Origin: Bdellovibrionia bacterium
GTDB lineage: Bacteria; Bdellovibrionota; Bdellovibrionia; Bdellovibrionales; JAUICD01
DNA length: 64,000 nucleotides
Direction of reading: 5' to 3'
NCBI GenBank assembly: GCA_030427965.1
Contig: JAUICD010000008.1
Coordinates: 1 to 64,000 of the forward strand
Shown here: piece by piece, positions 15,604 through 25,197 of the stretch
Layout of the letters: each line of letters begins with the position of its first letter
Position numbering within the stretch: position 1 is the stretch's first letter
The notes under the pieces: generated by a model
What the model saw: the letters and a program-made list of their open reading frames with translations, nothing else
Told to the model about the DNA's origin: nothing
The model's database searches: none
Position numbers and translations under genes: made by a program

Positions 15604-16513
15604 ATCTATTATTTCAGCTCAAAGTCTTGTGAAAAGATATGGCACTAAAAACGTGGTAGATGATATTCGGTTTGAAGTGATTGAGGGCGAGTGTTATGGG
15701 CTGCTTGGTCCAAATGGTGCCGGGAAAACCTCAACAATGCGGATGATTTACTGCTCCACTCTTCCTTCAGCTGGAGAATTGCGTGTTGATGGATTGAGTG
15801 TTGTTGAAGATGCTGGCCAAGTGAAAGCAAAACTTGGAGTTGTTCCTCAAATGGATGGTTTGGATCCAAGCTTTAGTGTTTATGAAAACCTCATTGTTTT
15901 TTCACGGTACTTAAAAATGTCGAAGATTTATGCCAAGGAACGCGCGGATCATGTGATAGCTGAAATGGGCCTTGGGGAACATCGCAATAAAAAAGTGGAA
16001 GAATTGAGTGGGGGGTTAAAAAGACGCCTTTCTATAGCAAGGGCTCTTTTAAATGATCCATCTGTTCTTATCCTAGATGAACCGACAACAGGCTTAGATC
16101 CTCAGGCTCGACTGTGGATCTGGGAGTTGCTTTCTAAGCTTAAGAAAAAAGGAAAAACTCTTGTTCTCACAACTCACTATATGGAGGAGGCAGAAAAACT
16201 CTGTGATCGTTTGGTGATTATGGATAATGGAAAACTTCTCATTGAAGGTTCTCCTAAAAAACTTATTGAAGATTTGGTGGGACATGAGGTGATTGAAACA
16301 CAAGTCGAAGAGGCAGATTTGAATAAAACGCTAAAGTACTTAGAGGGGAAATTTGAATATCAAAAAATCAATGACCATATTAGGGTTTTTATCCGATCAG
16401 GACAAGATGGAAAACAGCTTTTGGAAAGTATGGCAGGTGAGAAAATACTCATTCGCCGTGCAACACTTGATGATGTGTTTTTAAAAGTATCCGGATACGA
16501 ATTGAGGGACTAA
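15596..16513 (+). CDS. ABC transporter ATP-binding protein (NodI/CcmA type)
   Basis: 305 residues. Walker A GPNGAGKTS (about residues 40-48), Q-loop VVPQMDG, signature LSGGLKRRL, Walker B VLILDEP, then the switch histidine in LTTHYMEEAE. A C-terminal ~80-residue domain is typical of DrrA/NodI-type exporter ATPases. It works with the permease encoded two bases downstream. The exported substrate is unknown; lipids, polysaccharides or drugs are the usual cargo for this class. Confidence 0.9.
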   Translation: MAKSIISAQSLVKRYGTKNVVDDIRFEVIEGECYGLLGPNGAGKTSTMRMIYCSTLPSAGELRVDGLSVVEDAGQVKAKLGVVPQMDGLDPSFSVYENLIVFSRYLKMSKIYAKERADHVIAEMGLGEHRNKKVEELSGGLKRRLSIARALLNDPSVLILDEPTTGLDPQARLWIWELLSKLKKKGKTLVLTTHYMEEAEKLCDRLVIMDNGKLLIEGSPKKLIEDLVGHEVIETQVEEADLNKTLKYLEGKFEYQKINDHIRVFIRSGQDGKQLLESMAGEKILIRRATLDDVFLKVSGYELRD

Positions 16514-16514
16514 G

Positions 16515-17303
16515 GTGATTAAGGATTTGTTTTACTTTCCAAGACTGAGTTATGGAGTAAGAGCTATTTGGTTCCGAAACTTTCTCTATTTTAAAAAGAG
16601 TTTACTTGTTTCATTATTGTGGGGAACAATAGAACCATTATTTTATCTTTTTGCCATTGGATATGGTCTTGGACAATTTGTTGGAGAAATAGATGGTGTT
16701 TCTTATTTCAACTTTTATCTTCCAGGAGCTCTTTGTAATACTGCTATGATGGTGTCGTTGCTTGAGGCATCCTATGGGAGTTATTATAAGATGGAGCATC
16801 AAAAAACATACGCCTCAATCCTTTTGAGCCCTATTTCAGAGCGTGATGTTGTTATGGGGGAAATGCTATGGGCGGCTTCAAAAGCAATGTTGAGCGTTGT
16901 TCTTATATCTTTGGTATCTTTATTCGTAGTTGATTTTTCACAATTTGTTCGTCTCATAGAAACGTGGCCGATCTTATTTTTAATTTGTTGGATGTTCTCG
17001 TGCCTTGGAATGTATTTGGTGTCTATTGCAAAATCTATGGAAAGCTTTACGTATGCAATAAGTGGCTTTGCGGTTCCAATGTCACTTTTTTCAGGGGCTT
17101 ATTTCCCTGTGGAGTCTTTGCCTCGTTGGGGAGAAATACTCACTTACTTTCTTCCTTTAACATATGGGGTAAAATTGGTACGAGGGATCTATCAAGAATC
17201 ACTGATCTTCAGTGATTGGCTCGGGATTCTCGGAATCCTTGTCCCAGGTTTCTTCATCGGCAATATCGCCATTGCTCGGATTCGACGACGTTTGCTCTCC
17301 TAA
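16515..17303 (+). CDS. ABC-2 type permease (NodJ-like)
   Basis: 262 residues with six hydrophobic segments and the ABC-2 pattern. A cytoplasmic N-terminus (IWFRNFLYFKKSLLVSLLWG) leads to EPLFYLFAIGYGLG, then YFNFYLPGALCNTAMM, and near the end FSGAYFPVESLPRWGEILTYFLPLTYGVKLVRG. It starts at GTG with no gap to the ATPase. The last 105 bases overlap, on the opposite strand, the end of the transglycosylase gene, so both C-termini share DNA. Confidence 0.9.
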   Translation: MIKDLFYFPRLSYGVRAIWFRNFLYFKKSLLVSLLWGTIEPLFYLFAIGYGLGQFVGEIDGVSYFNFYLPGALCNTAMMVSLLEASYGSYYKMEHQKTYASILLSPISERDVVMGEMLWAASKAMLSVVLISLVSLFVVDFSQFVRLIETWPILFLICWMFSCLGMYLVSIAKSMESFTYAISGFAVPMSLFSGAYFPVESLPRWGEILTYFLPLTYGVKLVRGIYQESLIFSDWLGILGILVPGFFIGNIAIARIRRRLLS

Positions 17304-18077
17304 GGTGCGGTGTGATTGGATGAAGGCATTGATTTCGTCTTCAACAAATGGGATTTCTTCTTCTTCAATTTTTCCATATCGCTTTAGTGTTGAAAAAATC
17401 TCTCGAATTCTTTGCTCGTTGAATGCAGTCAAATTGTGATTGCGAAATCCTTGTGAATAGATTTCAGGAGAAGGGAGAAGGTGTATTAAAAAAAAGGATT
17501 CGGCCCAATTGAGATCTGAGGGGTGTTTGAAGAAGTAGTATTGAGAAGCCTCATATATTCCATAGAGATTTTTTCCAAACTCGACGATATTTAAGTACTT
17601 TTCTAGGATATCCTTTTTTGTAAAAGTATTTTCTATTTTATAGGAAATAAGTGCTTCGCGGAATTTTCGCATAAAAGATTTTTCACTACTCAAAAATGCA
17701 TTTTTAGCAATTTGCTGAGTGATGGTGGAGCCTCCACGCGCTAGTTTTCCACGTGAAAGATTGCGTTCAATGCTTTCTTTGATTTCACTCCAATCAAATC
17801 CACCATGATGAAAAAAAGTAGAATCCTCACTTATGATTAACGCTTGAATGAGTTTGTCGGAGACATTCTCCAGAGTGACATAGTTTTCACTCCCCTTACA
17901 GAGATAGACGTTGTTCATGGAGGTCACAAAACACCCTTTGAGTTTTGTTATGTCAGGCAAAGATGTTTTTACAATGAATCCAATGGTTGCAAAGCCAATA
18001 AGTGATATGGCTATAGCAATTGTTAAAATAACAAAAAAAGGTTTTGCTATTCGTCTTTCAAGTTGTCTTTTGCCCAT
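17199..18077 (-). CDS. Monofunctional peptidoglycan transglycosylase (GT51)
   Basis: 292 residues. One N-terminal membrane helix (about 12-36) precedes a GT51 domain with motif 1 SEDSTFFHHGGFD (catalytic E84), motif 2 RGGSTITQQIAKN (113-125) and EKYLNIVEFG. It polymerises lipid II glycan in the periplasm; no transpeptidase domain follows. After the domain comes an acidic, polar tail of about 45 residues. Most of it is encoded in the 105-base overlap with the convergent ABC permease gene. The start overlaps the upstream SDR gene by 31 bases. Confidence 0.9.
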   Translation of the reverse strand: MGKRQLERRIAKPFFVILTIAIAISLIGFATIGFIVKTSLPDITKLKGCFVTSMNNVYLCKGSENYVTLENVSDKLIQALIISEDSTFFHHGGFDWSEIKESIERNLSRGKLARGGSTITQQIAKNAFLSSEKSFMRKFREALISYKIENTFTKKDILEKYLNIVEFGKNLYGIYEASQYYFFKHPSDLNWAESFFLIHLLPSPEIYSQGFRNHNLTAFNEQRIREIFSTLKRYGKIEEEEIPFVEDEINAFIQSHRTLGEQTSSNPSNGDIADEETWDKDSENPEPITEDQ

Positions 18078-19021
18078 TTTACACTTTCTTCAATTGTAGT
18101 TTTAGCATCTGTTGGTTTTAACCCAAGCTCATTTGCAGCTTTATGATTGTTGAACCAGTGAAATAAAATGGAGGCCCATGCATTCTCACTGTTAATAGGT
18201 CCTTTCTTTCCTATTTTTTCAAGGCTATCTCCAATTTTTCCAAGAGCAAGTAAGGCCAATTTTGGAAGAGGGATGTGCGGAGCCTTTTGTCCTGCGGCTT
18301 CTGCGATAATTGCAAAAAGATCTCGAATGTAGAGGTTTTCTCCACTTAAAATATAGCGTTCTCCCATCTTTCCTTTCTTTATTGCTTGGATCATGGCTTC
18401 CACAACATTGTGTATAGAGATCACATTGACGCCGCCAGGAGGGTAGAATGGGAATTTTCCTTTCATAACTTTAAGCTGTACTTTTCGACTTCCTTTTTTC
18501 ATGTCTCCGGGGCCGTAAATCGTAGAGGGGTTTAATATTACAGCATCAATATTTCCTGAGTGAACTTCATCAAGAACAAGAAGCTCAGCTTTTCTTTTGG
18601 TTTCAAAGTATCCAAGGTTTAAATTTTGAATTGTATATTTTGACTCTTCATCAAGTGGAATGGGTTTTGGGTTTGCTCCAACGGCAACAACGGAACTCAT
18701 ATGTATAAGCCTTGAGACGCCTTGGGATTTGACAGCTTCTATTGTATTTCGTGTGCCTTGGACGTTTACATCTTCCATAATTTGGCGCTGTGCCTTGGAA
18801 TATCCAACAACACCAGCAAGGTGAAAGACAACGTCTTTTCCTGTAAAAGCTGTGTTGAGTGTTTCAGGTTCTAAGATGTCACCTCTTACGCTATTGACGC
18901 CGCTTAAAATTAAGTCTTGAGGTCGTCGGCATACGGCTGTTACAGAGTGGTTTCTCTTTACAAGCTCCCTCAAGAGGTGCTCTCCAACAAAACCTGTTGC
19001 TCCAGTGACAGCTATTTTCAT
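18047..19021 (-). CDS. NAD-dependent epimerase/dehydratase (SDR family)
   Basis: 324 residues. Extended SDR with the Rossmann start AVTGATGFVGEHLLREL, the conserved VRGDILEPETL and VFHLAGVVGYS segments, and MSSVVAVGAN. The active-site YxxxK is YFETKRKAELLV. It resembles the 3-beta-HSD/dihydroflavonol reductase-like subgroup that often sits with hopanoid or lipid genes. Substrate unknown. It lies in a minus-strand run with PAP2 (10-base gap) and the transglycosylase (31-base overlap). Confidence 0.87.
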   Translation of the reverse strand: MKIAVTGATGFVGEHLLRELVKRNHSVTAVCRRPQDLILSGVNSVRGDILEPETLNTAFTGKDVVFHLAGVVGYSKAQRQIMEDVNVQGTRNTIEAVKSQGVSRLIHMSSVVAVGANPKPIPLDEESKYTIQNLNLGYFETKRKAELLVLDEVHSGNIDAVILNPSTIYGPGDMKKGSRKVQLKVMKGKFPFYPPGGVNVISIHNVVEAMIQAIKKGKMGERYILSGENLYIRDLFAIIAEAAGQKAPHIPLPKLALLALGKIGDSLEKIGKKGPINSENAWASILFHWFNNHKAANELGLKPTDAKTTIEESVKWAKDNLKDE

Positions 19022-19031
19022 GACTCTTTAC

Positions 19032-19592
19032 CTAACTTCGAAATTTTCTTTGAAGAAAAATATCCAATTTAATGAACCAAATTCCAATCATATAGCCAAG
19101 TGCAGAACCAGCCAAGACATCTAATGGAAAGTGTACGCCAACGTAAACACGGCTGTATGCAACCAACAAAGCTACGAAAAAGAGCAAAATTTTCAATGAG
19201 GGAAAGGAAAAGGCAAGAAGTGTGGCTGCCCCCATTGTATTCACAGCATGTGTTGATGGAAAGCTATAACTGGAGTGTCGGTGTGTACGCAGTACGGTGT
19301 CTTTTAACACATCGTGTGGACGTTCTCTTTGAAATAGAGGCTTAATCACTCGATGTGTCCCGGCATCTGTTACCACAAGAAGCCCTAATAAAACAAAAAT
19401 GCGAATCACTCCGCTAAGTCGTTGCTTGTAGATCCAGTACGTCAAAAGCAGTAAGACTGGCACCAGGGCAAATAATCCCTGTTTGTGAAGATCTGTAGCA
19501 ATGGGCATTGTTTTGTCTAGTAGGGGGTGTGCCAAATCATAATTGATCAGTCGAAATACGGAATGATCTATTTGAGTTAAGAATTCAATCAC
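19032..19592 (-). CDS. PAP2-family membrane phosphatase
   Basis: 186 residues. All three PAP2 signatures are present: [16 protein letters not shown] and [16 protein letters not shown], with several membrane helices. Enzymes of this type dephosphorylate undecaprenyl diphosphate or phosphatidic acid/phosphatidylglycerol phosphate at the periplasmic side. It would be a second route to the UppP reaction in this window. The start overlaps the cyclophilin stop by four bases, so translation is likely coupled. Confidence 0.88.
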   Translation of the reverse strand: MIEFLTQIDHSVFRLINYDLAHPLLDKTMPIATDLHKQGLFALVPVLLLLTYWIYKQRLSGVIRIFVLLGLLVVTDAGTHRVIKPLFQRERPHDVLKDTVLRTHRHSSYSFPSTHAVNTMGAATLLAFSFPSLKILLFFVALLVAYSRVYVGVHFPLDVLAGSALGYMIGIWFIKLDIFLQRKFRS

Positions 19593-20248
19593 TTTTTTTC
19601 AGCTTCTTTGATAATTTTAAGGCTTTCAATAATCACAGGTTCTACAGGCCGATCATTGATTGGGTTTGTTTTTACTTTTGATATTTTTTCAACAACGTTC
19701 ATTCCTTCAACAACAGTTCCAAAAATAGAGTGTTTCTTATCAAGCCATGGAGTTGGAACAACTGTGATAAAGAATTGGCTCCCATTTGTATTGGGTCCGG
19801 CATTTGCCATTGACAAAAACCCAGGCTTGTTGTGCTTGAGGTCATCGTGAAATTCGTCTTCAAACTTAAACCCAGGTCCTCCAGTTCCGTTACCGAGGGG
19901 GTCTCCGCCCTGGATCATAAAATTCTTCATAACTCTGTGAAACGTTAAGCCATCATAAAAAGGTTTGTTTCCTTCATTTTTGTCTGTGCCTTTGGATGCG
20001 CTTTTAATGTCGGTGTACTTCTTTGTGCCTTCGGCAAGTCCAATAAAGTTTTCTACAGTTTTGGGCGCGCGTCGGTTAAAAAATTTAACTTTAAACTCGC
20101 CTAAGTTGGTTTTAAAAATACCATAGATGTTCTTGTAAGACTGTACAGACATCTTCTTGCTCTCTTTCTTTTTGGAGTTATTTTCTTTAGCAAAGAGTGG
20201 CTGAGCTAAAACTGAGAAAAATAAAATAAGTAAAAGTATTTGTTTCAT
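19589..20248 (-). CDS. Periplasmic cyclophilin-type peptidyl-prolyl isomerase
   Basis: 219 residues from the ATG at 20248, which has GGAGC upstream and begins a proper signal peptide (hydrophobic core, AQPLFAKE). A lysine-rich linker leads to a cyclophilin domain with [45 protein letters not shown] and [10 protein letters not shown]. It would catalyse proline isomerisation in the periplasm, assisting envelope protein folding. It occupies the place behind tolB where pal usually stands. Confidence 0.9.
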   Translation of the reverse strand: MKQILLLILFFSVLAQPLFAKENNSKKKESKKMSVQSYKNIYGIFKTNLGEFKVKFFNRRAPKTVENFIGLAEGTKKYTDIKSASKGTDKNEGNKPFYDGLTFHRVMKNFMIQGGDPLGNGTGGPGFKFEDEFHDDLKHNKPGFLSMANAGPNTNGSQFFITVVPTPWLDKKHSIFGTVVEGMNVVEKISKVKTNPINDRPVEPVIIESLKIIKEAEKK

Positions 20249-20262
20249 TCGCTTGCTCCAAA

Positions 20263-21675
20263 TTAACGTTTGTGCCAACCCCACTTTGGTTTGTAGTAAT
20301 TGTGGCGGTCCACTGTGATTCGTCGTTCATTTGTCCCATCGACATTTACGATGTACAACTGTTTTTTGCCAGTTCTATCACTAACAAACATGATGTGTCG
20401 CCCATCTGGAGAAAATGTTGGGTCTTCGTTATTGGCATATTTCCCGCTTCGCTTAACCGCAGAGGTGAGCCGTTCAAGTGAAGTCCCATCGGGGTTCATG
20501 ACAAATATGTCATTGTGCCCTTTGTCCCAACCTGCAAAGGCAATTTTTTTGCTATCTGGAGCCCAAGAGGGTGTTGCGTTGTAGCGACCAGCAAACGTCA
20601 CTCTTTTGATCCCTGTGCCGTCAATATTCATAGTATAAATCATAGGACGGCCGCTTCGGTCAGATGAGAAAGCAATTTTTTTGCCATCAGGGCTTATTGC
20701 AGGCTCAACATTCATTGCACCAGCGGGGCCTCGGGTGATTCGCTTTAGATACTTTCCATCTGTTGTCATTCTGAAAATATCAGGATTTCCTCCTTGAGAG
20801 AGTGTCAGGTAAATAAACTTGCCAAGTGGATCATAGGCGGCGCCTGAGTTGATTCCTTTTCTTGAAGAAAGAAGAAATCTTTTGCCACTGTAGAGGCCAT
20901 AAGAGAACAAATCCGCGTTTCGAGTTTTTTCTTTTTTATGAAAGGCATAGGCTGTATAGGCAACGCTTTGGCCGTCGGGAGCCCATGCCGGAGACAGAGC
21001 AACAGATTTGTGTTTTGAAACTTGGGAGACACCATAACCATCCCAGTCCATAACAAAAACCTCACGTGCTTTTCCGCCAGCTCTGTCACTTGTGACAACA
21101 ATTTGTGAAAGAAACATTCCTGACTTTCCAGTGAGTGCTTCGATAAAATCATTTGCAAAAGTATGTGCAATTCGTCTCTCGTCCCCAATGTTTCCTTTAT
21201 AGGATTTCCCAAAAATCCCTTTTTGTTGAGGAACGTGATAAGCAAAGACCTCAAGTTCAATTTCTTTGCCGACAATTTTGTATCCAGCGCGAATCAAAAA
21301 CTCAGTTCCAATGGTTTTCCATTTAGAAAATTTAAACCCTTTGGGATCTGCAGGAAAGGGTTTGAGAGATGTTTTACTTGTTTTTTCTAAAAATGCATCT
21401 TGGCGAATAAATTTAAAATAAGAACTGACATCAAGGTCGTTCATAACGGTTTTAAACATTGTTGTGCCAATTGTACGAAACTTTGAATTGGCAGCTACGG
21501 TACCCTGATATTGAAAGGGTGGAAGGGCGACTAAGCTCTTTTTAATTTTTGCTTGATCAATTTTAATATAGAGCTGTTGTGCTTGTGTTTCAAAATAGTA
21601 GAGAGTCAGAAAAGAAAAGATATAAATTGTGCTGATTATTTTCATTAACGTAGCAAATTTTTTTTTCATAACCAC
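20263..21675 (-). CDS. tolB: TolB, Tol system periplasmic beta-propeller
   Basis: 470 residues. A long hydrophobic N-terminus ends near ETQAQQLY. The TolB N-terminal alpha/beta domain (about 40-190) precedes the WD40-like propeller, whose blades show the pattern '[18 protein letters not shown]...[10 protein letters not shown]...RVTF' about five times. In characterised systems TolB binds Pal and is part of the trans-envelope Tol machine needed for outer-membrane constriction. It starts one base after tolA. Confidence 0.93.
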   Translation of the reverse strand: MVMKKKFATLMKIISTIYIFSFLTLYYFETQAQQLYIKIDQAKIKKSLVALPPFQYQGTVAANSKFRTIGTTMFKTVMNDLDVSSYFKFIRQDAFLEKTSKTSLKPFPADPKGFKFSKWKTIGTEFLIRAGYKIVGKEIELEVFAYHVPQQKGIFGKSYKGNIGDERRIAHTFANDFIEALTGKSGMFLSQIVVTSDRAGGKAREVFVMDWDGYGVSQVSKHKSVALSPAWAPDGQSVAYTAYAFHKKEKTRNADLFSYGLYSGKRFLLSSRKGINSGAAYDPLGKFIYLTLSQGGNPDIFRMTTDGKYLKRITRGPAGAMNVEPAISPDGKKIAFSSDRSGRPMIYTMNIDGTGIKRVTFAGRYNATPSWAPDSKKIAFAGWDKGHNDIFVMNPDGTSLERLTSAVKRSGKYANNEDPTFSPDGRHIMFVSDRTGKKQLYIVNVDGTNERRITVDRHNYYKPKWGWHKR

Positions 21676-21676
21676 C

Positions 21677-22399
21677 TCATGGTTCTAAAGTAAAAACAAT
21701 TCCCGAAACTGAAACCAAGTCTACAAATTTATCTTCTGGTGCGGGAAACGGTGATGCGCGATCAATTGCTGCCATCACGGAGTCATCAAAGCCCTTATCG
21801 CCCGATGATTTTAGCAAATTCTTTTTGATTACGTAACCCCGTTCATCAAGGTGGACTTGTATATCAGCAGTCAATTGCCCACTGGCTAGCCATTTGGGCA
21901 GTTCCCAATTGTTCTTGGCATGTACCTCAAGTTTTGCACGGTAAGAGTCGTAGTCGAGCTTACTCAAACCCTTAAGAGATGTTCCTGGTGAAATCCGGTT
22001 TCCGCGAATCAAATTATCTTTGGGTTTTGCTTTTGGGGTATTTTCTTTTAGAGTTTCGTTTTCAACCATGCTTTCAATTCTTTCAAGAGAGCTCATTCTT
22101 TCTAAAGCTTTTGCTGTGTCCACTTTATTTTTTTTAGGAATAATTTTTTTTGAGCTTTTGGCTGTTTTTTGTATTTGTACAGGAGGTTTTGGGGGAGCTT
22201 TTGCCGCTTGTTTTGGTGCTGTCTTTTCGGGAAGCGCGACAAGGTCGACTTTAACGCTTGGCAAATAGATTTCTTCGTGAGATGGGAAAATGAAAGATTT
22301 CACTGTAAAAAACGCAAACAATAGAATGTGAAATAAAATGGATTTCCCAATCATCGGGCGAATTTCAAATTGCGAAAGAGATGTTGTGCGATCGCTCAA
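21677..22399 (-). CDS. tolA: TolA-like protein with TonB C-terminal domain
   Basis: 240 residues. One N-terminal membrane helix (about 16-36), a Pro/Lys-rich linker (KQAAKAPPKPPVQIQKTAKS), a helical segment and a C-terminal TonB/TolA domain (about 150-240; WELPKWLASGQLTADIQVHLDERG). It transmits the energy of TolQR to the outer membrane. The periplasmic helix is much shorter than in E. coli TolA. It sits nine bases after tolR and one before tolB, within a four-gene operon. Confidence 0.88.
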   Translation of the reverse strand: MSDRTTSLSQFEIRPMIGKSILFHILLFAFFTVKSFIFPSHEEIYLPSVKVDLVALPEKTAPKQAAKAPPKPPVQIQKTAKSSKKIIPKKNKVDTAKALERMSSLERIESMVENETLKENTPKAKPKDNLIRGNRISPGTSLKGLSKLDYDSYRAKLEVHAKNNWELPKWLASGQLTADIQVHLDERGYVIKKNLLKSSGDKGFDDSVMAAIDRASPFPAPEDKFVDLVSVSGIVFTLEP

Positions 22400-22408
22400 G
22401 AGAATCCT

Positions 22409-22831
22409 TTACAAAGTAGATTTTGGAAGCGTGACAAGTCCAATGCCACTGATGCCAGCAGCTTTAACTTCACCCATAACTTCAGCTACAACTCCGTAGT
22501 CGACCTTTTTGTCGGCCTGTATGTAGATTTGTTTGTTTTTTCTTGTTTCAAATATTGCAGAAAGCTTTCGTCTTAAATTTCCAAGAGGAATTTTTGAATC
22601 TCCAGCAAATATTGAACCGTTTCTTTTTACAATTAGAACAAAAGGCTCTTCAGATGTGCTCACACCAGAGCTTGCAGTTTCAGGGAGGTCGACATCGATT
22701 CCTTGTTGCATCATTGGAGTGGTCACCATAAATATAATTAGCAAAACAAGCATAACGTCGACAAAAGGAGTGACATTGATTTCACTCATTGTTGTGCGAC
22801 TTCCAGATGAATGACCTTGAGACATGCCCAT
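22409..22831 (-). CDS. tolR: TolR (ExbD/TolR family)
   Basis: 140 residues. One N-terminal membrane helix carries the proton-path aspartate in VTPFVDVMLVLLIIFMV, preceded by MSEINVTPFVD. A periplasmic domain with IYIQADKKVDYGVVAEVMGEVKAAG follows. The TolQR complex uses the proton gradient to drive TolA. Its start overlaps the tolQ stop by one base. Confidence 0.95.
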   Translation of the reverse strand: MGMSQGHSSGSRTTMSEINVTPFVDVMLVLLIIFMVTTPMMQQGIDVDLPETASSGVSTSEEPFVLIVKRNGSIFAGDSKIPLGNLRRKLSAIFETRKNKQIYIQADKKVDYGVVAEVMGEVKAAGISGIGLVTLPKSTL

Positions 22832-23565
22832 TATTCGCCTTTAAAAAAATTGCGTTTTGCTATGTTTAAAAAATCTGAACTAAAATTGTTTAACTCAATT
22901 TCAACCTTCTTAAGCTGTCCGACATAATGGTTGTAGGCAATAACAGCGGGAATTGCGACAAAAAGCCCTATGGCAGTTGCAATAAGAGCTTCTGAAATTC
23001 CGGGTGCCACAACAGCAAGGTGGGCGGCTCCTGTGGCGCCGATTTTTTGAAATGCACCCATAATTCCCCAAACCGTTCCAAATAAACCGATAAATGGAGC
23101 TGTGCTGCCTGTTGTAGCTAAAATATTCAATCGATTCTCAACTTGTGCAATTTCAAGGTCGGATGCTTTTCTCATTGCACGCGCAAGGTTGTCACTCCCT
23201 GCAAGCTGTGGTCGTTTTGGCTTATCGTCTTTTTCGGTCGCAAGTGATTCAGCAACTTTTCGGAGTTCTTTAAAGCCTGCTTTAAATACGTTTGCACAAG
23301 GGCTACTGATATGTTCGTTGAGTTGTGCAAAGACTTCATCCCAGGACTTTGCGTTCCAAAAAAACCTAAGAAACCTTTCATCTGAACTGTGGATTGCCTC
23401 AAATTGTTTTTTCTTGGCCCAGACAATTGCCCAAGATAAAACAGAGAGAGAAACGAGGATGAATAAGGTGAGCTTTACAACAAGGCTTGCTGACATAATT
23501 GCGTCAAATGCGTTGAGGTTAACTCCAACTTTTACGGCTTGGTCTTGTGCGTGTGCTATATTCAT
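22831..23565 (-). CDS. tolQ: TolQ (MotA/TolQ/ExbB proton channel)
   Basis: 244 residues with three membrane helices (about 29-50, 150-172, 185-210). The conserved [13 protein letters not shown] region and [14 protein letters not shown] third helix ([19 protein letters not shown]) are present. It forms the proton channel with TolR. It is the first gene of the tolQ-tolR-tolA-tolB-cyclophilin-PAP2 run. Confidence 0.95.
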   Translation of the reverse strand: MNIAHAQDQAVKVGVNLNAFDAIMSASLVVKLTLFILVSLSVLSWAIVWAKKKQFEAIHSSDERFLRFFWNAKSWDEVFAQLNEHISSPCANVFKAGFKELRKVAESLATEKDDKPKRPQLAGSDNLARAMRKASDLEIAQVENRLNILATTGSTAPFIGLFGTVWGIMGAFQKIGATGAAHLAVVAPGISEALIATAIGLFVAIPAVIAYNHYVGQLKKVEIELNNFSSDFLNIAKRNFFKGE

Positions 23566-23612
23566 AATGTTTCTAAGAATATATGAGCAAGCGATTGGTG
23601 ACTAGAGTATAT

Positions 23613-24503
23613 CTAGAATGAGCGCACTAAGTCATATATTCGGCCTGGATAATCCGTTACCACCCCGTTGATTCCCATTTTTTTCAATCTTAAAACCTCA
23701 TTGTCGTCATTGACGGTCCAGACAAAAATTGGTTTCTTTCGGCGTTGGATTTCCTGGACTAGACGCGGGGTGAGCACTTTGATTCCTTTGAGTTTTTCAG
23801 GAAGCAAATAGGTTTCAGCTTCAAGGGGTGCAATGGTCTCAATGTAGAGATTCATTAGCATAATTGTTTGAAACATTTCAGTTGGTGTTGCTGAATATAT
23901 CCAATCTGGCCTTTTCTCTCTGATATATTCCAGTGCTTTTGTAAATTTGCTTCCAATAACCACTCTATCTTCAGATTTTGTCTCCTCGATAACCTGAATC
24001 AATTTGTCAGCAGCTGTCTGGCTATCAGTTTTAAGCTCTATTATCAGTCTTTGGTCTTGAAAAGTACTGAGTGTCTCTTTAAGAAGTGGAATTTTAATGC
24101 CCTTGTTTCGAAATGGGAACTGTCCGGAGTTGTTTTGAAAAGCATAACCAGCATCAAGTTTTGTGATTTCCTCATAGGTCAATTCGGATGGGGTTTTATC
24201 AATTCCAGTTGTTCTTAGAAAAGACTTGTCATGGAGCAAGATCATATTTCCATCAGAAGTCATTTGAGTGTCAGTTTCTAGAATAATATTTTTAGAGATC
24301 TTTGTTGCACTCTTAAATGCCTCAATTGTGTTTTCAGGAGCTTCCCCGGCGCCACCTCTGTGGGCGATAATTTCAAAATTCTCTGTATTAAATGGGTGAG
24401 GCTGTGGGGCGAATTGGTTTTTTAAACCGCTAATGCGCGTAACAAACAGGATTGAGAAAGTCAAAAACACGACAGCGGCAACGATGAGTAAGATTTGTTT
24501 CAT
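23613..24503 (-). CDS. Glycerophosphodiester phosphodiesterase
   Basis: 296 residues. An N-terminal membrane/signal segment (about 4-24) is followed by a GDPD TIM barrel. It has the catalytic start IIAHRGGAGEAPENTIEAF, LETDTQMTSDGNMILLHD (metal ligands and the second histidine), LIIELKT and near the end VFVWTVNDDNEVLRLKKMGINGVVTDYP. It cleaves glycerophosphodiesters to glycerol-3-phosphate and an alcohol, in the periplasm or at the membrane. It is upstream of tolQ with a 47-base gap. Confidence 0.93.
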   Translation of the reverse strand: MKQILLIVAAVVFLTFSILFVTRISGLKNQFAPQPHPFNTENFEIIAHRGGAGEAPENTIEAFKSATKISKNIILETDTQMTSDGNMILLHDKSFLRTTGIDKTPSELTYEEITKLDAGYAFQNNSGQFPFRNKGIKIPLLKETLSTFQDQRLIIELKTDSQTAADKLIQVIEETKSEDRVVIGSKFTKALEYIREKRPDWIYSATPTEMFQTIMLMNLYIETIAPLEAETYLLPEKLKGIKVLTPRLVQEIQRRKKPIFVWTVNDDNEVLRLKKMGINGVVTDYPGRIYDLVRSF

Positions 24504-24629
24504 AGCTGAAAATTAGACAATTGCTGGGGTTATGTCTAGAGGGACTGTTGCTTCGTTTTTTGGAGTTTCTTTTCCTGCTGAGAGGTGTTGTAGGGGCGTT
24601 AATCTCAAAGGGCACTAAATAAGTACAAA

Positions 24630-24641
24630 AAATACGTATTT
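24630..24641. repeat. 12-bp palindrome before the suf promoter
   Basis: AAATACGTATTT is a perfect palindrome directly upstream of the -35 box of the rrf2-suf operon. It could be an operator, perhaps for the Rrf2/IscR-like protein encoded first in the operon. No direct evidence. Confidence 0.35.
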
Positions 24642-24643
24642 AA

Positions 24644-24672
24644 TTGACGGGTAGCTGGTTTTCATTTAGTTT
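24644..24672 (+). promoter_or_regulatory. Promoter candidate of the rrf2-suf operon
   Basis: TTGACG (24644-24649), a 17-base spacer and TAGTTT (24667-24672), 46 bases before the rrf2 start codon. Good -35, moderate -10. Confidence 0.5.
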
Positions 24673-24717
24673 TCATAGCCTACAAACCAATAAACAAGTA
24701 ATTTCAGGTATTAAGAG

Positions 24718-25197
24718 ATGTTTCGGATAAATCGAAAAATTGAATACGCTTTAATCAGCCTTAAATATATGAGGTCAAAGCCTCAAGGTGAGCTTACGCC
24801 AGCCCGTGAAATTGTAGAAAAATTTGGTACTCCCTTTGATGTGACCTCTCGGGTTCTCCAATCAATGGCTCATGCTAAAATTGTAAAATCAGAACAAGGC
24901 TCAACTGGTGGGTATCAAATTATCCGTGATTTGAATCGAGTGTCTTATAAAGAACTTTCGGATTGCATACTTGGTTCTATGGCTCTTGCGAAATGTCTGT
25001 CTGGGAAAGATTGTGACTTGATCAGCAAGTGCGGCGTATTGAGCCCACTTCAGCATCTCAATGATAGGATGACAGAATTTTTAAGTGAACTTTCTCTTCT
25101 AGATATTTTGGAACCAAAGGGACAAAAGCAAAACTTAGATGGATATGAAGAACGTGCAAATTTGAGCTCAATTGCTGTGACAGAGGGTTTGATCTAA
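24718..25197 (+). CDS. Rrf2-family Fe-S cluster regulator, IscR-like
   Basis: 159 residues. An N-terminal winged helix (YALISLKYM...[21 protein letters not shown]...GSTGGYQI) precedes three cysteines at C93, C99 and C105. This is the C-X5-C-X5-C spacing by which IscR holds a 2Fe-2S cluster. It is first in the operon and touches sufB, so it is expected to repress or activate suf genes according to cluster supply. It lacks a long C-terminal domain. Confidence 0.92.
   Translation: MFRINRKIEYALISLKYMRSKPQGELTPAREIVEKFGTPFDVTSRVLQSMAHAKIVKSEQGSTGGYQIIRDLNRVSYKELSDCILGSMALAKCLSGKDCDLISKCGVLSPLQHLNDRMTEFLSELSLLDILEPKGQKQNLDGYEERANLSSIAVTEGLI

Noticed and set aside
20805..21275. 156-codon minus-strand frame inside tolB
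   Set aside because: It lies in another frame of the same strand as tolB and shows no family or ribosome site.
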